From assembly GCA_965221205.1 (NCBI GenBank), contig OZ244870.1:1550001-1614000 (forward strand): 64,000 nucleotides of DNA, in the 5' to 3' direction. Shown here one piece after another: positions 18,030 to 26,106 of this stretch (positions within the stretch are counted from its first letter, which is position 1; every line of letters begins with the position of its first letter). The stretch comes from CBDFMG01 sp965221205 [NCBI: bacterium] (lineage in GTDB: Bacteria; SM23-31). The notes under the pieces were generated by a model. The model saw nothing but the letters and a program-made list of their open reading frames with translations, did not search any database and was not told the origin of the DNA. The translations under genes were made by a program, and so were the position numbers.

Positions 18030-19215
18030 GACCGGATGGACCGGCCTGCTTTCTTCGCTCGATTCAACGAGGGCGACGCGGTGCTCTATTTCTACGAGCC
18101 ACTGGACGACGACGGAAATGAGAGCGCCGGCGTCTTTCTCACCAATGCGCTGACCGGATGGGAACCGAGAACGACCAAGCCGCTGCCCTTCTCCCAGCTT
18201 GAGGAAGAACGCGATCGGCGCGGAGCGGGTGAAGCCGGTCCTCGTAACCTTAGCAATCCGCCCTATAACGATTTCGCCGGCATGGCGGTGGACGAGGAAC
18301 ACGAGCTTTCGGGTGCCTACCGGACGACGAAGCGGGTGCGCCGCTCCGAAAGCCAGGGGGGTTGAACGATCTCTATGTCCGCCTTCTTCCGCATGGCGGA
18401 ACGGCGCATCGCCGAGAAGACGGGCCGGGGCGTGGCCTGTTTCATCTCCAACTTCTCCTGGCTCGACGGACTGTCGTTCACGGGGATGCGCGAGCGATAC
18501 CTTGAAGCGTTCGACGCGGTTCCGCATCCAGGTTGGAACCGCCATCACGACCTTGGTGTGCAAACCCGACCATGCCCCACCCGGCCGGGAAGAACGGTTT
18601 TCGTCATCTCTGGGGGCAGGCCAAACACGCGGAACTACTGGAATCGTCCGAGGCGGATCCAGGCGCGCTATACGACGGCATCGAGCCTGTTGTCCTGCCT
18701 ACCGGCCTTTCGACAATCGCTGGCTCTACTGGGAAGCAGAGACGAAGCTGCTCGACGAAAAGCGCCGACTACAGATCGCATGTGTTCGACGGGAGTATGT
18801 GGTTGTGCGCGGCGCGAATTGATTCCCCGCATGGCTTTGCGATGACGTTATCAGAAACGATGGCAATAGCGCGCGCCGCGCTAATCTTTTCTGTTCCACC
18901 ATATCCTTAGCCACTGCACGATCCCACCTACCGCGAGGGCGCACGGCCACAAACTCGCTGGCCCTGCTCGATCATCCTGAAACACCCCGGCCGGGCGTTA
19001 CACAAGACGCATTGCGGCTCGAGATTGCGACCATCGCCGTGCCCGCAACGACGGACGGGCGCAACATCCCGGCCGCCGTCTGGACCTACAAGCTCGGCAG
19101 CTATCAGGTGCTCAAGAAATGGCTGTCGTACAGCGAATGCGACGTATTAGGTCGCCCGCTTAGGCCCGAGGAAGTTCCCCAAGCACTTCACCGACACCGC
19201 GCAACGGGTTGGAGC
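18030..19215 (+). pseudogene. Type ISP restriction-modification enzyme, heavily decayed
   Basis: Pieces in changing plus-strand frames line up in the order expected for the large single-chain type ISP enzymes. They are FNEGDAVLYFYEP, LDDDGNESAGVFLTNALTGW, the adenine-methylase motif IV NPPY (18255-18266), MAERRIAEKTGRG and ISNFSWLDGLSFTGMRERYL. Then come GTAITTLV, FRHLWGQAKHAELLE, YRPFDNRWLYWEAETKLLDE and AVPATTDGRN, and the C-terminal end YQVLKKWLSY and GRPLRPEEV. Motif I of the methylase and the whole N-terminal helicase/nuclease part are missing. Several frameshifts and internal deletions separate the pieces. It cannot be functional. Confidence 0.8.
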
Positions 19216-19223
19216 TATACTGC

Positions 19224-19441
19224 TAGTGGATAAAATCTGACATTTGAATCCCGAGGGGATTCCCAGCAGGCTGACAGTGTGCGAGGTGCGAGTCTGTCTA
19301 ATACGCCCGGGGGAATCACCCTCACCTTGAGCTCCGCCGACCATCGCCGTCTGAAGGTGCTCGTCGGAAACCGCAACGCCGCCATAAACCGTTTCCTTAC
19401 CGACACAAACGTGGGTACCAAGTGTTAGATTCGATCCACTA
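19224..19441 (+). mobile_element. IS630-derived miniature element with terminal inverted repeats and TA ends
   Basis: The outer TA dinucleotides (19224-19225, 19440-19441) flank 17-base terminal repeats GTGGATAAAATCTGACA (19226-19242) and TGTTAGATTCGATCCAC (19423-19439), which match at 14 of 17 positions. Between them is the start of an IS630 transposase (LTLSSADHRRLKVLVGNRNA). It is joined directly to what looks like the transposase's C-terminal region (AINRFLTDTN), so the middle is deleted. IS630 elements insert at TA, consistent with the ends. It marks the right edge of the GC-rich DNA. Confidence 0.75.
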
Positions 19442-19488
19442 GCAACAAGCTTGAGCGTTTCTTCAGGTGGGTTGCGGAGGTAAAGATC

Positions 19489-20046
19489 ATGGAAGAAAAA
19501 AATTGGATTGATTATCTATTTGCGGTTGGAACAATTTCGACTCCGATACTGGTTCTAATTTTCGGTGCGATAGGATGGAAGTATCAACAATCCATAGAAC
19601 GTAAATTAAAGATGGAGAAACAACTTCGTGATGATCGAATTGAAACTTACAATAAAATTTTGGAACTTTTTATTGTTATCCTGATGAACAATGCAGCTTG
19701 GTCATCGGATCCAAAAAATAAAAACAAAGACAAATTTGCGACGTCAAAAATACTGTCACTAAAATATAGAAAAATTTCATTTAATCTGTCATTAATTGGA
19801 TCTGACGATGTCGTTATATCTTTTAATAGGTTGATGCAATATTTTTTCAAATTATCAGAAGAACAATTAGAAATTTCATCGGATCATATTATAACAAAAG
19901 GCTTATCTCTGATGAGGAAATCTTTACCGTCGATGATTACCTTACACCCCAGCGCTATTTGGAAAATTGGCTATGGCATGGATTTGATAAACCGTGGCCA
20001 GAGAAGCATGATTACTTCTTTAATTTTTCACACAGAGAACCGGTAA
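19489..20046 (+). CDS. Small membrane-anchored protein of unknown function, C-terminus probably replaced
   Basis: ATG preceded by GCGGAGG. An N-terminal membrane helix (about residues 14-32, STPILVLIFGAIGWKYQQS) is followed by a soluble, helical part of about 110 residues. That layout is common in accessory-region proteins of unknown role. From about residue 140 (LMRKSL) the frame runs into DNA that, in another frame, is the 3' half of DUF885, so the last ~45 residues are probably not native. AT-rich, unlike the GC-rich DNA to its left. Confidence 0.5.
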   Translation: MEEKNWIDYLFAVGTISTPILVLIFGAIGWKYQQSIERKLKMEKQLRDDRIETYNKILELFIVILMNNAAWSSDPKNKNKDKFATSKILSLKYRKISFNLSLIGSDDVVISFNRLMQYFFKLSEEQLEISSDHIITKGLSLMRKSLPSMITLHPSAIWKIGYGMDLINRGQRSMITSLIFHTENR

Positions 20047-20610
20047 TGGAGGAATCTCACGAGATGGTCGGCAACCATTTTGATGGACTCAGATACGGGC
20101 GCGATAAAGGACCGATCCGAGGAGGTGGGCGCCCTTATAAGATATCTTACTGCATGAGGTGAAGGACTTGCCTTCGCTTTTGAAGAATTGTTTATGCATG
20201 CAGGTATTCTTGATGGGCGTAATGCTCATAGTAGAGAAATCACTTATGAGCAAGCCGCTTTCCGTACAGTCCGTGCACTCTCGGATATCTATATGCACAG
20301 TGGAGACTGGAGCTTAGTGGATGCAATGAAATTCTGTGTTGGAAATGCACCGCATGGAGAATTGCTCGACGGTAGTCTCCATTTGTGGCAAGAATTGGAT
20401 ACGACTCTGCGCAGAGTTGGTCATCATTTGCTCATGGTCATTGGTAAGGTCCAGTTTATGAAACTTTTCAGAGACAGGGCCAATCAACTCGGAGATGAAT
20501 TCGTTTCGAAAGATTTTATAGACTGGGTTTATGCCGCAGGATCGATACCGTGGTCACTTATCAGATGGAAAATTACCGGTTTCGATGATGAAATTAATAC
20601 GTTGCGGTAA
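19912..20610 (+). pseudogene. 3' half of the DUF885-type gene, frameshifted
   Basis: Resumes the protein begun at 15881: DEEIFTVDDYLTPQRYLENW, then the metal-site-like EESHEMVGNHFDGLRYGRD and GPIRGGGRPYKISY. At about 20156 the frame breaks at ATGAGGTGAAGG, where family members read MRSEGLAF; loss of two bases explains it. It then continues GLAFAFEELFMHAGILDG, ETTLRRVGHHLLMVIGKVQF and AAGSIPWSLIRWKITGFDDE to the stop. The two halves together account for a complete family member. The ExxHExxGNH-like segment suggests a metallopeptidase-type site. Confidence 0.8.
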
Positions 20611-20639
20611 TGGTAAAGGTCAGCGAACCATATATTAGC

Positions 20640-20756
20640 AAACAGTATATGATGCCCGATCCGACTTTGCAATACTGTTAGGTTACCTTTATCTGCTCCT
20701 TACAGGTAGGAGAACATGGTCATTCGATGCTTTGTTTTTGAAGAATAATGAGTAAG
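20640..20756 (+). pseudogene. C-terminal remnant of a second DoxX protein
   Basis: The frame DARSDFAILLGYLYLLLTGR followed by TWSFDALFLKNNE and a stop closely parallels the end of the intact DoxX at 15042 (DARTDFAMLLGSFYLFIVGG, AWSVDALLKKK). Only the last ~35 residues remain. It lies just after the DUF885 3' half, so DoxX-like sequence sits on both sides of that gene. Confidence 0.75.
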
Positions 20757-20830
20757 TTGTCAACTGACTAAATTGAAAATGAACTGACCTGGCAATTTTA
20801 TAAAGATAAACAATTTGAATGAGATGTTCT

Positions 20831-21136
20831 TTATCCCATTTTGCGGAGATGCTCAAAGGTATAGAAGCCGGTGTCGTGGCCGTCACTCCAGTTAATCTTA
20901 ATTGCATATCTTCCGACAAGGCTGATTTTGAGCGGTTGGACGTCATTTGGAATGAGTTCAGGTCTGATGAGTGGTCTGCCGGTCATCTCTTCTAAGCAAC
21001 CAGCACACGGGCATGCAAGCCGGAGCTCACGGGCAATATAAATACTTTCGTGGTCGTCTTTCCATTTGATCTTCACATCCCACTCATTCGCACGGCCGAT
21101 CTCATCGGGAGTGAGAGAAGGAGAGGTCGTTTCCAT
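20831..21136 (-). CDS. DUF971 (GBBH-like N-terminal domain) protein
   Basis: 101 residues, a single DUF971 domain: DVKIKWKDDHESIYIARELRLAC (key part WKDDHESIYIARELR), CPCAGC, GRYAIKINWSDGHDTGFYTF and a terminal HLR. The domain occurs alone or fused to Mrp-type ATPases and to gamma-butyrobetaine hydroxylases, and it has a Cys/His site that can bind zinc or iron. It is the last gene of the SUF operon, 11 bases after the Mrp gene, which supports a role in Fe-S carrier function. Confidence 0.85.
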   Translation of the reverse strand: METTSPSLTPDEIGRANEWDVKIKWKDDHESIYIARELRLACPCAGCLEEMTGRPLIRPELIPNDVQPLKISLVGRYAIKINWSDGHDTGFYTFEHLRKMG

Positions 21137-21147
21137 AAGTCTTATAT

Positions 21148-22218
21148 CTAAAAGGTAACTTTGACTTCCTGGTCTTTTTCAGCAAGATTGCGGATACTCA
21201 CCTGAGCAGCAAGGTTTTTCGCTGCTGATATAAAGGTTTTCGCTTCAACAGAATCAGGTTTTTTTAGCACGATTGGTTTTCCTTTGTCTGATGTTGCACG
21301 AATAGGGGTCGTCAATGGGATCTTGCCAAGAAAGGGAATGCCGAACTCTTTACTGGCCTTTTCGCCGCCGCCTTCACCGAAGATTTTTTCTTCCGTTGCG
21401 CAGTGAGAACAGATGAACGAACTCATGTTTTCGATGATACCGAGCACTGGAGTATTGAGCTGGTTAAACATGAGAATCGCCTTCCGGGCAACATTCAGAG
21501 CAACATCCTGCGGAGTCGATACAATGGCAGAACCGGTAAGCGGAATCATCTGACACAGACTCAGCTGAATATCACCTGTTCCCGGTGGCAGGTCTATTAT
21601 GAGATAATCGAGTTCTCCCCATTCGACATTAGTGAGAAACTGTTCCATCATTTTTGCGAGCATCGGGCCGCGCCATACAACTGCTTGGTCAGACTGAGTA
21701 AAAAATCCCATCGACATGACCTTAATATCGTGACTTTCAAGCGGCAAGATTATGTTGTCGGTTACTTGCGGCTGCTCAGTAACTCCCATAAGCTGTGGAA
21801 TACTAGGTCCATAAATGTCCGCATCGAGCAGACCAACTTTAGACCCGGATACGCTGAGCGCTGCTGCTATATTTGCGCTTACGGTCGATTTTCCGACACC
21901 ACCCTTGCCACTGGCAATCGGGATTATGTTTTTTACACCAGTAAGAATTTGCTGATTTGGTGCTTGCGGTGTCCCTCGGACATTCGATGTCATATTGATA
22001 TCGACTTTTTCAATATTGGGAAGTGCCGAAACCGCATTATAAGCTTCATTCTTGAGCTGGTCTTTGACCGGACATGCAGGCGTAGTCAATTCGATAGAGA
22101 AAGAGACATGACCCTCGTTTACAGTAAGGTCTTTGACAAAGCCGAGCGTTACAATATCGGTGCGCAAGTCTGGATCCTGAACGATCCGAAGAGCATCAAG
22201 TATAGTTTCTGGATTCAC
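21148..22218 (-). CDS. mrp: Mrp/ApbC/NBP35-type Fe-S carrier P-loop ATPase
   Basis: 356 residues. The N-terminal DUF59 domain (about 1-85) includes TTPACPVKDQL. Then comes the deviant Walker A GKGGVGKST near residue 105, DADIYGPSIPQL, VIDLPPGTGD, and the C-terminal CSHC metal-binding pair within SSFICSHCATEEKIFGEGGG (residues ~270). This is the complete domain order of bacterial ApbC, which transfers Fe-S clusters to apo-proteins as a dimer. It lies between the DUF59 and DUF971 genes of the operon. Confidence 0.9.
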   Translation of the reverse strand: MNPETILDALRIVQDPDLRTDIVTLGFVKDLTVNEGHVSFSIELTTPACPVKDQLKNEAYNAVSALPNIEKVDINMTSNVRGTPQAPNQQILTGVKNIIPIASGKGGVGKSTVSANIAAALSVSGSKVGLLDADIYGPSIPQLMGVTEQPQVTDNIILPLESHDIKVMSMGFFTQSDQAVVWRGPMLAKMMEQFLTNVEWGELDYLIIDLPPGTGDIQLSLCQMIPLTGSAIVSTPQDVALNVARKAILMFNQLNTPVLGIIENMSSFICSHCATEEKIFGEGGGEKASKEFGIPFLGKIPLTTPIRATSDKGKPIVLKKPDSVEAKTFISAAKNLAAQVSIRNLAEKDQEVKVTF

Positions 22219-22320
22219 GAGTTAACTCCATAGTAAAATAAACATTAATAGTTGCGGCCTCATAGCACAATGAGACCATCCTGGTTACATCGATCTATAC
22301 ATAATAATGAATATATGAAT

Positions 22321-22632
22321 TTACCAGATTCCCAGTTTGTCTTTTACCTCATCGGAGGCCATTGTGCGGGGATCCCACTGCGGTTCCCAGATAACCTGTA
22401 CGTCGGTTTCTTCTACTCCGGGGAGTATTTTAATTGTCTCATCGACATGCTGAATAATCATCGGGCCGTACGGACACATCGGTGATGTCAATGTCATTCT
22501 TACGGATACCTTTTTCCCATCATCTTCGATATCTGCTCCATAGACGAGGCCGAGTTCAACGATACCAAGACCGATTTCAGGATCAACGACGACTTTTAAG
22601 GCTTCAAAAACTATGTCTTCATTTATAAGCAT
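22321..22632 (-). CDS. DUF59/MIP18-family Fe-S assembly protein (SufT-like)
   Basis: 103 residues, one DUF59 domain: ALKVVVDPEIGLGIVELGLV, MTLTSPMCPYGPMIIQHVDE and VIWEPQWDPRTMASDEVKDK. It contains the conserved single Cys in the SPMCPxG loop and the C-terminal W-P-x-W-DP signature. Proteins of this type act late in Fe-S cluster delivery. It is separated from SufU by 15 bases, and a gap of about 100 bases follows before Mrp. Confidence 0.88.
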   Translation of the reverse strand: MLINEDIVFEALKVVVDPEIGLGIVELGLVYGADIEDDGKKVSVRMTLTSPMCPYGPMIIQHVDETIKILPGVEETDVQVIWEPQWDPRTMASDEVKDKLGIW

Positions 22633-22647
22633 TTTCTGCGACTTTCT

Positions 22648-23118
22648 TCATTCTGTGGTAGAGTGTACTGCTGAAATATTTTGTGACTGCCACGACTTGA
22701 TCAAGTTTTGAAGTGTAACCCAAGCTAAAAGTGCACATTTCACACGTGAGTGGTATTTTGAAACACCTTCAAGGACATCAAGGTCGCCGAAATCAATGTC
22801 CTCCGGAATCTCCTTGCCACGCATCATATCCAGAAATGATTCGGCAATCTTCTGGACTTCTTCGAGATTTTTTCCGGGCAGAAGTTCAGCTAACATCGAT
22901 CCTGATGCAACACTGATAGCACAGCCGCACGATTCGACAGATATATCTTCTATACTGTTATTATCGAAATGGACTTGTATGCGGACTTTGTCACCGCAGA
23001 TTGGGTTATACCCGTTTTTCTCAGAATCGATCCGGTCGACAGTGTGGTTACCTCGAGGATTCTTATAGTGGTCAAGAATTGTATCCTGGTACAATTCATC
23101 AAGTCCGTCAATACTCAT
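22648..23118 (-). CDS. sufU: SufU, zinc-dependent sulfur relay protein
   Basis: 156 residues with the zinc ligands of SufU: C41 and D43 in NPICGDKVRI, C66 in ESCGCAIS, and C128 in RVKCALLAW. The insert of about 20 residues between the second and third ligand regions (PEDIDFGDLDVLEGV) distinguishes SufU from the scaffold IscU. SufU takes sulfur from SufS by zinc-ligand exchange. The gene overlaps the end of sufS by 11 bases, so the pair is translationally linked. Confidence 0.93.
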   Translation of the reverse strand: MSIDGLDELYQDTILDHYKNPRGNHTVDRIDSEKNGYNPICGDKVRIQVHFDNNSIEDISVESCGCAISVASGSMLAELLPGKNLEEVQKIAESFLDMMRGKEIPEDIDFGDLDVLEGVSKYHSRVKCALLAWVTLQNLIKSWQSQNISAVHSTTE

Positions 23119-24418
23119 ATTTAAAAAACTCCCGCGCTTTTCTCAGTCCGGTTATCAGCGCATCCACATCTTCTTCATCGTTATAAATATAAAAACTCGC
23201 CCGGGCAGTTGCAGGAACGTTGTATTTATTCATAAGGGGTTGAGCACAGTGATGACCCGCTCTGATTGCAATACCATATGAATCGAGAATAGTACTAAGA
23301 TCATGGGGATGGATTAATTCATCGTAAAATGTAAGAACACCCGCTCTGTCTTTCACATTTCTAGGACCAAATAACTGCAGTTTCGGTATCGTTTCCAACT
23401 GTTCAAGTGCATATTCGGTCAATACTTCTTCGTGTGTCCGAATAGCATCGAGACCGATATTTTCAAGGTAATCAATTGCAGCGGAAAATGCAATGACATC
23501 TGCATAGTTTGGAGTTCCTGCTTCGAACCTCCACGGTATATCCGCCCAGGTTGCATTTTGGAGTGTCACTTCCTCTATCATACCGCCGCCTCCAACAGTT
23601 GGTTCCATCCTTTCAAGGATTTCCGGCTTTGCACAAAGAACACCGATTCCTGTAGGTCCGAGCATCTTATGGGCGGAAAATGCGAGAAAATCGCAGTCCA
23701 ATGCGGGGGTATCGATTTTCATGTGGGGGACACCCTGTGCACCGTCCAGAACAGTCACGGCGCCGCACTCGTGTGCAGATTCTATTATTTCCGCAACAGG
23801 ATTGATTGTCCCAAGAACATTGGATATAATGGTGACTGACACCAGCTTTGTTTTGTTTGATAAAATTCTATAGTAACTGTCCATGTCAAGATAGCCTTCA
23901 CCATCCACCTCAACATATTTCAGGACTGCTCCGGTTTCACGGGCAAGCAGTATCCAGGGAACAATGTTGCTGTGGTGTTCCATCTCGGTCAAAATGATTT
24001 CATCGCCTTTTTTGATATTCGTTTTTCCCCACGATTGGGCGATAAGATTGAGTGAATCGGTTGTGTTTTTTGTGAATACGATGCCCCGTTCATCAACACC
24101 GCCGATAAACTTCGCTGTTTTTGCTCTGAGTGCTTCATACGCAGATGACGATTCCTCGGAAAGTGTGTGGACACCCCGGTGAATATTTGCGTTTGACGTC
24201 CGGTAAAAGAATGACAATGCATTAATAACTGATGCCGGCTTTTGTGTTGTGGCGGCACTGTCAAGATAGACAATTAGATTTCCTTTGATTGTTCTGCTCA
24301 GAATGGGAAAGTCTTTCCGGATTGCTTCCACATCGAGAACAGCGGCGTTCTTGGTGACCGGTTTAGATACTGTGGTTTTAGTGCCGGAAATTGTATTGGG
24401 AAATGCGGGAATAGTCAT
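23108..24418 (-). CDS. sufS: SufS cysteine desulfurase
   Basis: 436 residues, a class V PLP enzyme. The PLP lysine is K251 in FSAHKMLGPTG, the active-site cysteine is C391 in RAGHHCAQPL, and the N-terminal YLDSAATTQKP is typical of SufS. It removes sulfur from cysteine and passes it to SufU. There is an extra, low-complexity N-terminal segment of about 28 residues before the conserved DVEAIRKDFPIL. The start could be further in, but no better site is visible. Twelve bases downstream of the Rieske gene. Confidence 0.93.
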   Translation of the reverse strand: MTIPAFPNTISGTKTTVSKPVTKNAAVLDVEAIRKDFPILSRTIKGNLIVYLDSAATTQKPASVINALSFFYRTSNANIHRGVHTLSEESSSAYEALRAKTAKFIGGVDERGIVFTKNTTDSLNLIAQSWGKTNIKKGDEIILTEMEHHSNIVPWILLARETGAVLKYVEVDGEGYLDMDSYYRILSNKTKLVSVTIISNVLGTINPVAEIIESAHECGAVTVLDGAQGVPHMKIDTPALDCDFLAFSAHKMLGPTGIGVLCAKPEILERMEPTVGGGGMIEEVTLQNATWADIPWRFEAGTPNYADVIAFSAAIDYLENIGLDAIRTHEEVLTEYALEQLETIPKLQLFGPRNVKDRAGVLTFYDELIHPHDLSTILDSYGIAIRAGHHCAQPLMNKYNVPATARASFYIYNDEEDVDALITGLRKAREFFKYEY

Positions 24419-24430
24419 AATTTTTCCCGT

Positions 24431-24751
24431 TTAATAATTGCTGATATCGATATAAATTTCACCGTTGTCTACTGTCACCGGAAACGTTGGAACCGGGCCG
24501 TATGCCGGCTGCCTGGTTACGGCACCGTTCGTAACATCGAACCGGGCACCATGCCTCGGACACTCGATTTCACACCCTTTCAGGCTGCCTTCACCGAGCG
24601 GACCGTTATCATGCGTACACACATTTTCAATAGCATAAAAGGAACCGCCAACATTGCAAACCGCGACATCTATTTCATCAACTCGGAACGACCGGACTTC
24701 ACCTTCATTAATATCGGCAGTGTTAGCTACATTTACGATTGTGTCACTCAA
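24431..24751 (-). CDS. Small Rieske [2Fe-2S] protein of the SUF operon
   Basis: 106 residues. Rieske ligands C45 and H47 (NVCTHDNGPL) and C64 and H67 (ECPRHGARFD). Short, soluble, with no membrane anchor, like NirD- or BphF-type ferredoxins. Such a gene often stands between SufD and SufS in SufU-type operons; it may supply electrons or hold a cluster. It overlaps the end of sufD by eight bases. Confidence 0.9.
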   Translation of the reverse strand: MSDTIVNVANTADINEGEVRSFRVDEIDVAVCNVGGSFYAIENVCTHDNGPLGEGSLKGCEIECPRHGARFDVTNGAVTRQPAYGPVPTFPVTVDNGEIYIDISNY

Positions 24752-26051
24752 ATGTCCAGCCTCCCATAAGTCTGTTATTTATGTAGTCCGCAAGGTGGCC
24801 ACGCAAAATTTCCGGAACACGTTGTAAAGCATCATCCATAAAACCTTCGACAATCAATTGAATTGCTTCATGTTCAGGAATTCCCCGGCTTCTCAAATAG
24901 AACAGCTGATCGCTGTCAGGAGGACCCATAGCTGCACCGTGAGAGCAGCGCACTTCATCCTGATTAATTTCCAACTCGGGTATTGATTCGACACGGCATT
25001 TCGATGAAAGGAGAAGGTTTCTGTTTTCCTGGTACGCTTCACTGTACGGTGCTTCGTGATCAATTGTAATCTTACCGGTGTAAGCAGAACGTGAACGGTC
25101 TTTGAGTACGACTTTAAAATTCAGATTACTCAACGTATTTGCAGCATTATGAACATGGACGGTGTGATGATCGAAATGCTGGCGCTTTTCACCGAGCAGA
25201 AATCCCTCAAGCTGACTCTCACTGCCTCTTCCTTCTAGTGCTGTGCCGTAGTTTGCTTTTGTTATATGCCCGCCAAAAGCGGCAATACCGGTAAAGGTAT
25301 GCGCATCACGTTCGTTGCGCGATCGGTGCGTATAGTACATATGAGACCCGGTATTTAAATTCTGCACGGTAATATATTGCAACCGGGCATTGGTTCCGGT
25401 AAAAGCCTCTGCTACAACATTGCTGTAAACACCGTTTGAAGCAGTTGGACCACAAGTATATTCATCAATGATAGCGGCACTCGCACCATCATCAATAATG
25501 ACGAACAGTCTCGATACAAAATTTCCGTCTGACGGCATTACCGTATTCAGATGGATCGGTTTATCAAAGATAACATTCTTTGGTACATAGATATAAATCC
25601 CGTTATCCCAGACAGCAGTGTTGAGTGCTTCATATTTTCCAAAATCAGGTCCTACAAGGCAGCTCAATCGGGATTCTGTAAGTTTAGAATTGTCCTGTAC
25701 GATCAAATTCAAATCACCCGCAGTGACTCCTGCTTTAATGAGTTCCGGTGAAAGCTTTACACTAATTCCGTTTCCTTCATTATTCAACACAATGCCGCTT
25801 ACTGCGTTATTATCAAGTTGTTTTTGCATTATCTCCGGGATAGCAGTGGAAGTAGAGCCGTTTTTTTTGTATTCCTTCTCTGAATACTCAAAGAGAGCTG
25901 GATCGGTGTACCGCCACAAATGCGGAACTCTGTCGGGCATCGGCATATCATTGTATCTATCCCATGCTTCTTTCCGTATGGATTTCAGCCAGTCAGGCTG
26001 CTGTGCGCTCAACACAGCCGGTTCTTTATGGCCTTGATTATTACTGCTCAT
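24744..26051 (-). CDS. sufD: SufD, Fe-S scaffold subunit
   Basis: 435 residues. N-terminal region with QPDWLKSIRKEAWDRY and DRVPHLWRYTDP, then the right-handed beta-helix core. The conserved end has FKVVLKDRSRSAYTGKITI, QENRNLLLSSKCRVESIPEL and EVRCSHGAAMGPPDSDQLFY, with the usual C-terminal histidine and RGIPEHEAIQLIVEGF. SufD pairs with SufB on SufC2 to assemble clusters. About 55 bases follow sufB. Confidence 0.93.
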   Translation of the reverse strand: MSSNNQGHKEPAVLSAQQPDWLKSIRKEAWDRYNDMPMPDRVPHLWRYTDPALFEYSEKEYKKNGSTSTAIPEIMQKQLDNNAVSGIVLNNEGNGISVKLSPELIKAGVTAGDLNLIVQDNSKLTESRLSCLVGPDFGKYEALNTAVWDNGIYIYVPKNVIFDKPIHLNTVMPSDGNFVSRLFVIIDDGASAAIIDEYTCGPTASNGVYSNVVAEAFTGTNARLQYITVQNLNTGSHMYYTHRSRNERDAHTFTGIAAFGGHITKANYGTALEGRGSESQLEGFLLGEKRQHFDHHTVHVHNAANTLSNLNFKVVLKDRSRSAYTGKITIDHEAPYSEAYQENRNLLLSSKCRVESIPELEINQDEVRCSHGAAMGPPDSDQLFYLRSRGIPEHEAIQLIVEGFMDDALQRVPEILRGHLADYINNRLMGGWTFE

Positions 26052-26106
26052 TCATGCTCCTTATTAAACTGAAAAATGTCATTCTTCCTGATATTTAATA
26101 TCTGTA

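Larger units (their letters stand above)
16831..19911 (+). mobile_element. Foreign insert of about 3.1 kb splitting the DUF885 gene
   Basis: The left border falls after FLRR-coding bases near 16830 and the right border within 19910-19935, where the DUF885 frame resumes as DEEIFTVDDYLTPQRYLENW. The left 2.6 kb is visibly GC-rich with proteobacterial-style codon use. The last 0.45 kb is AT-rich and carries a membrane-protein gene. Contents: beta-barrel end, unassigned 17.7-18.0 kb, decayed type ISP enzyme, IS630 mini-element, membrane protein. No target-site duplication or integrase was found for the whole unit. Confidence 0.65.

Noticed and set aside
17711-18031. Long open frames on both strands of the GC-rich island
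   Set aside because: Expected by chance in GC-rich DNA; no family motifs and mutually overlapping.
21403-22233. 276-codon plus-strand frame opposite mrp
   Set aside because: Mirror of a highly conserved ATPase gene; Cys/His-rich random-looking translation.
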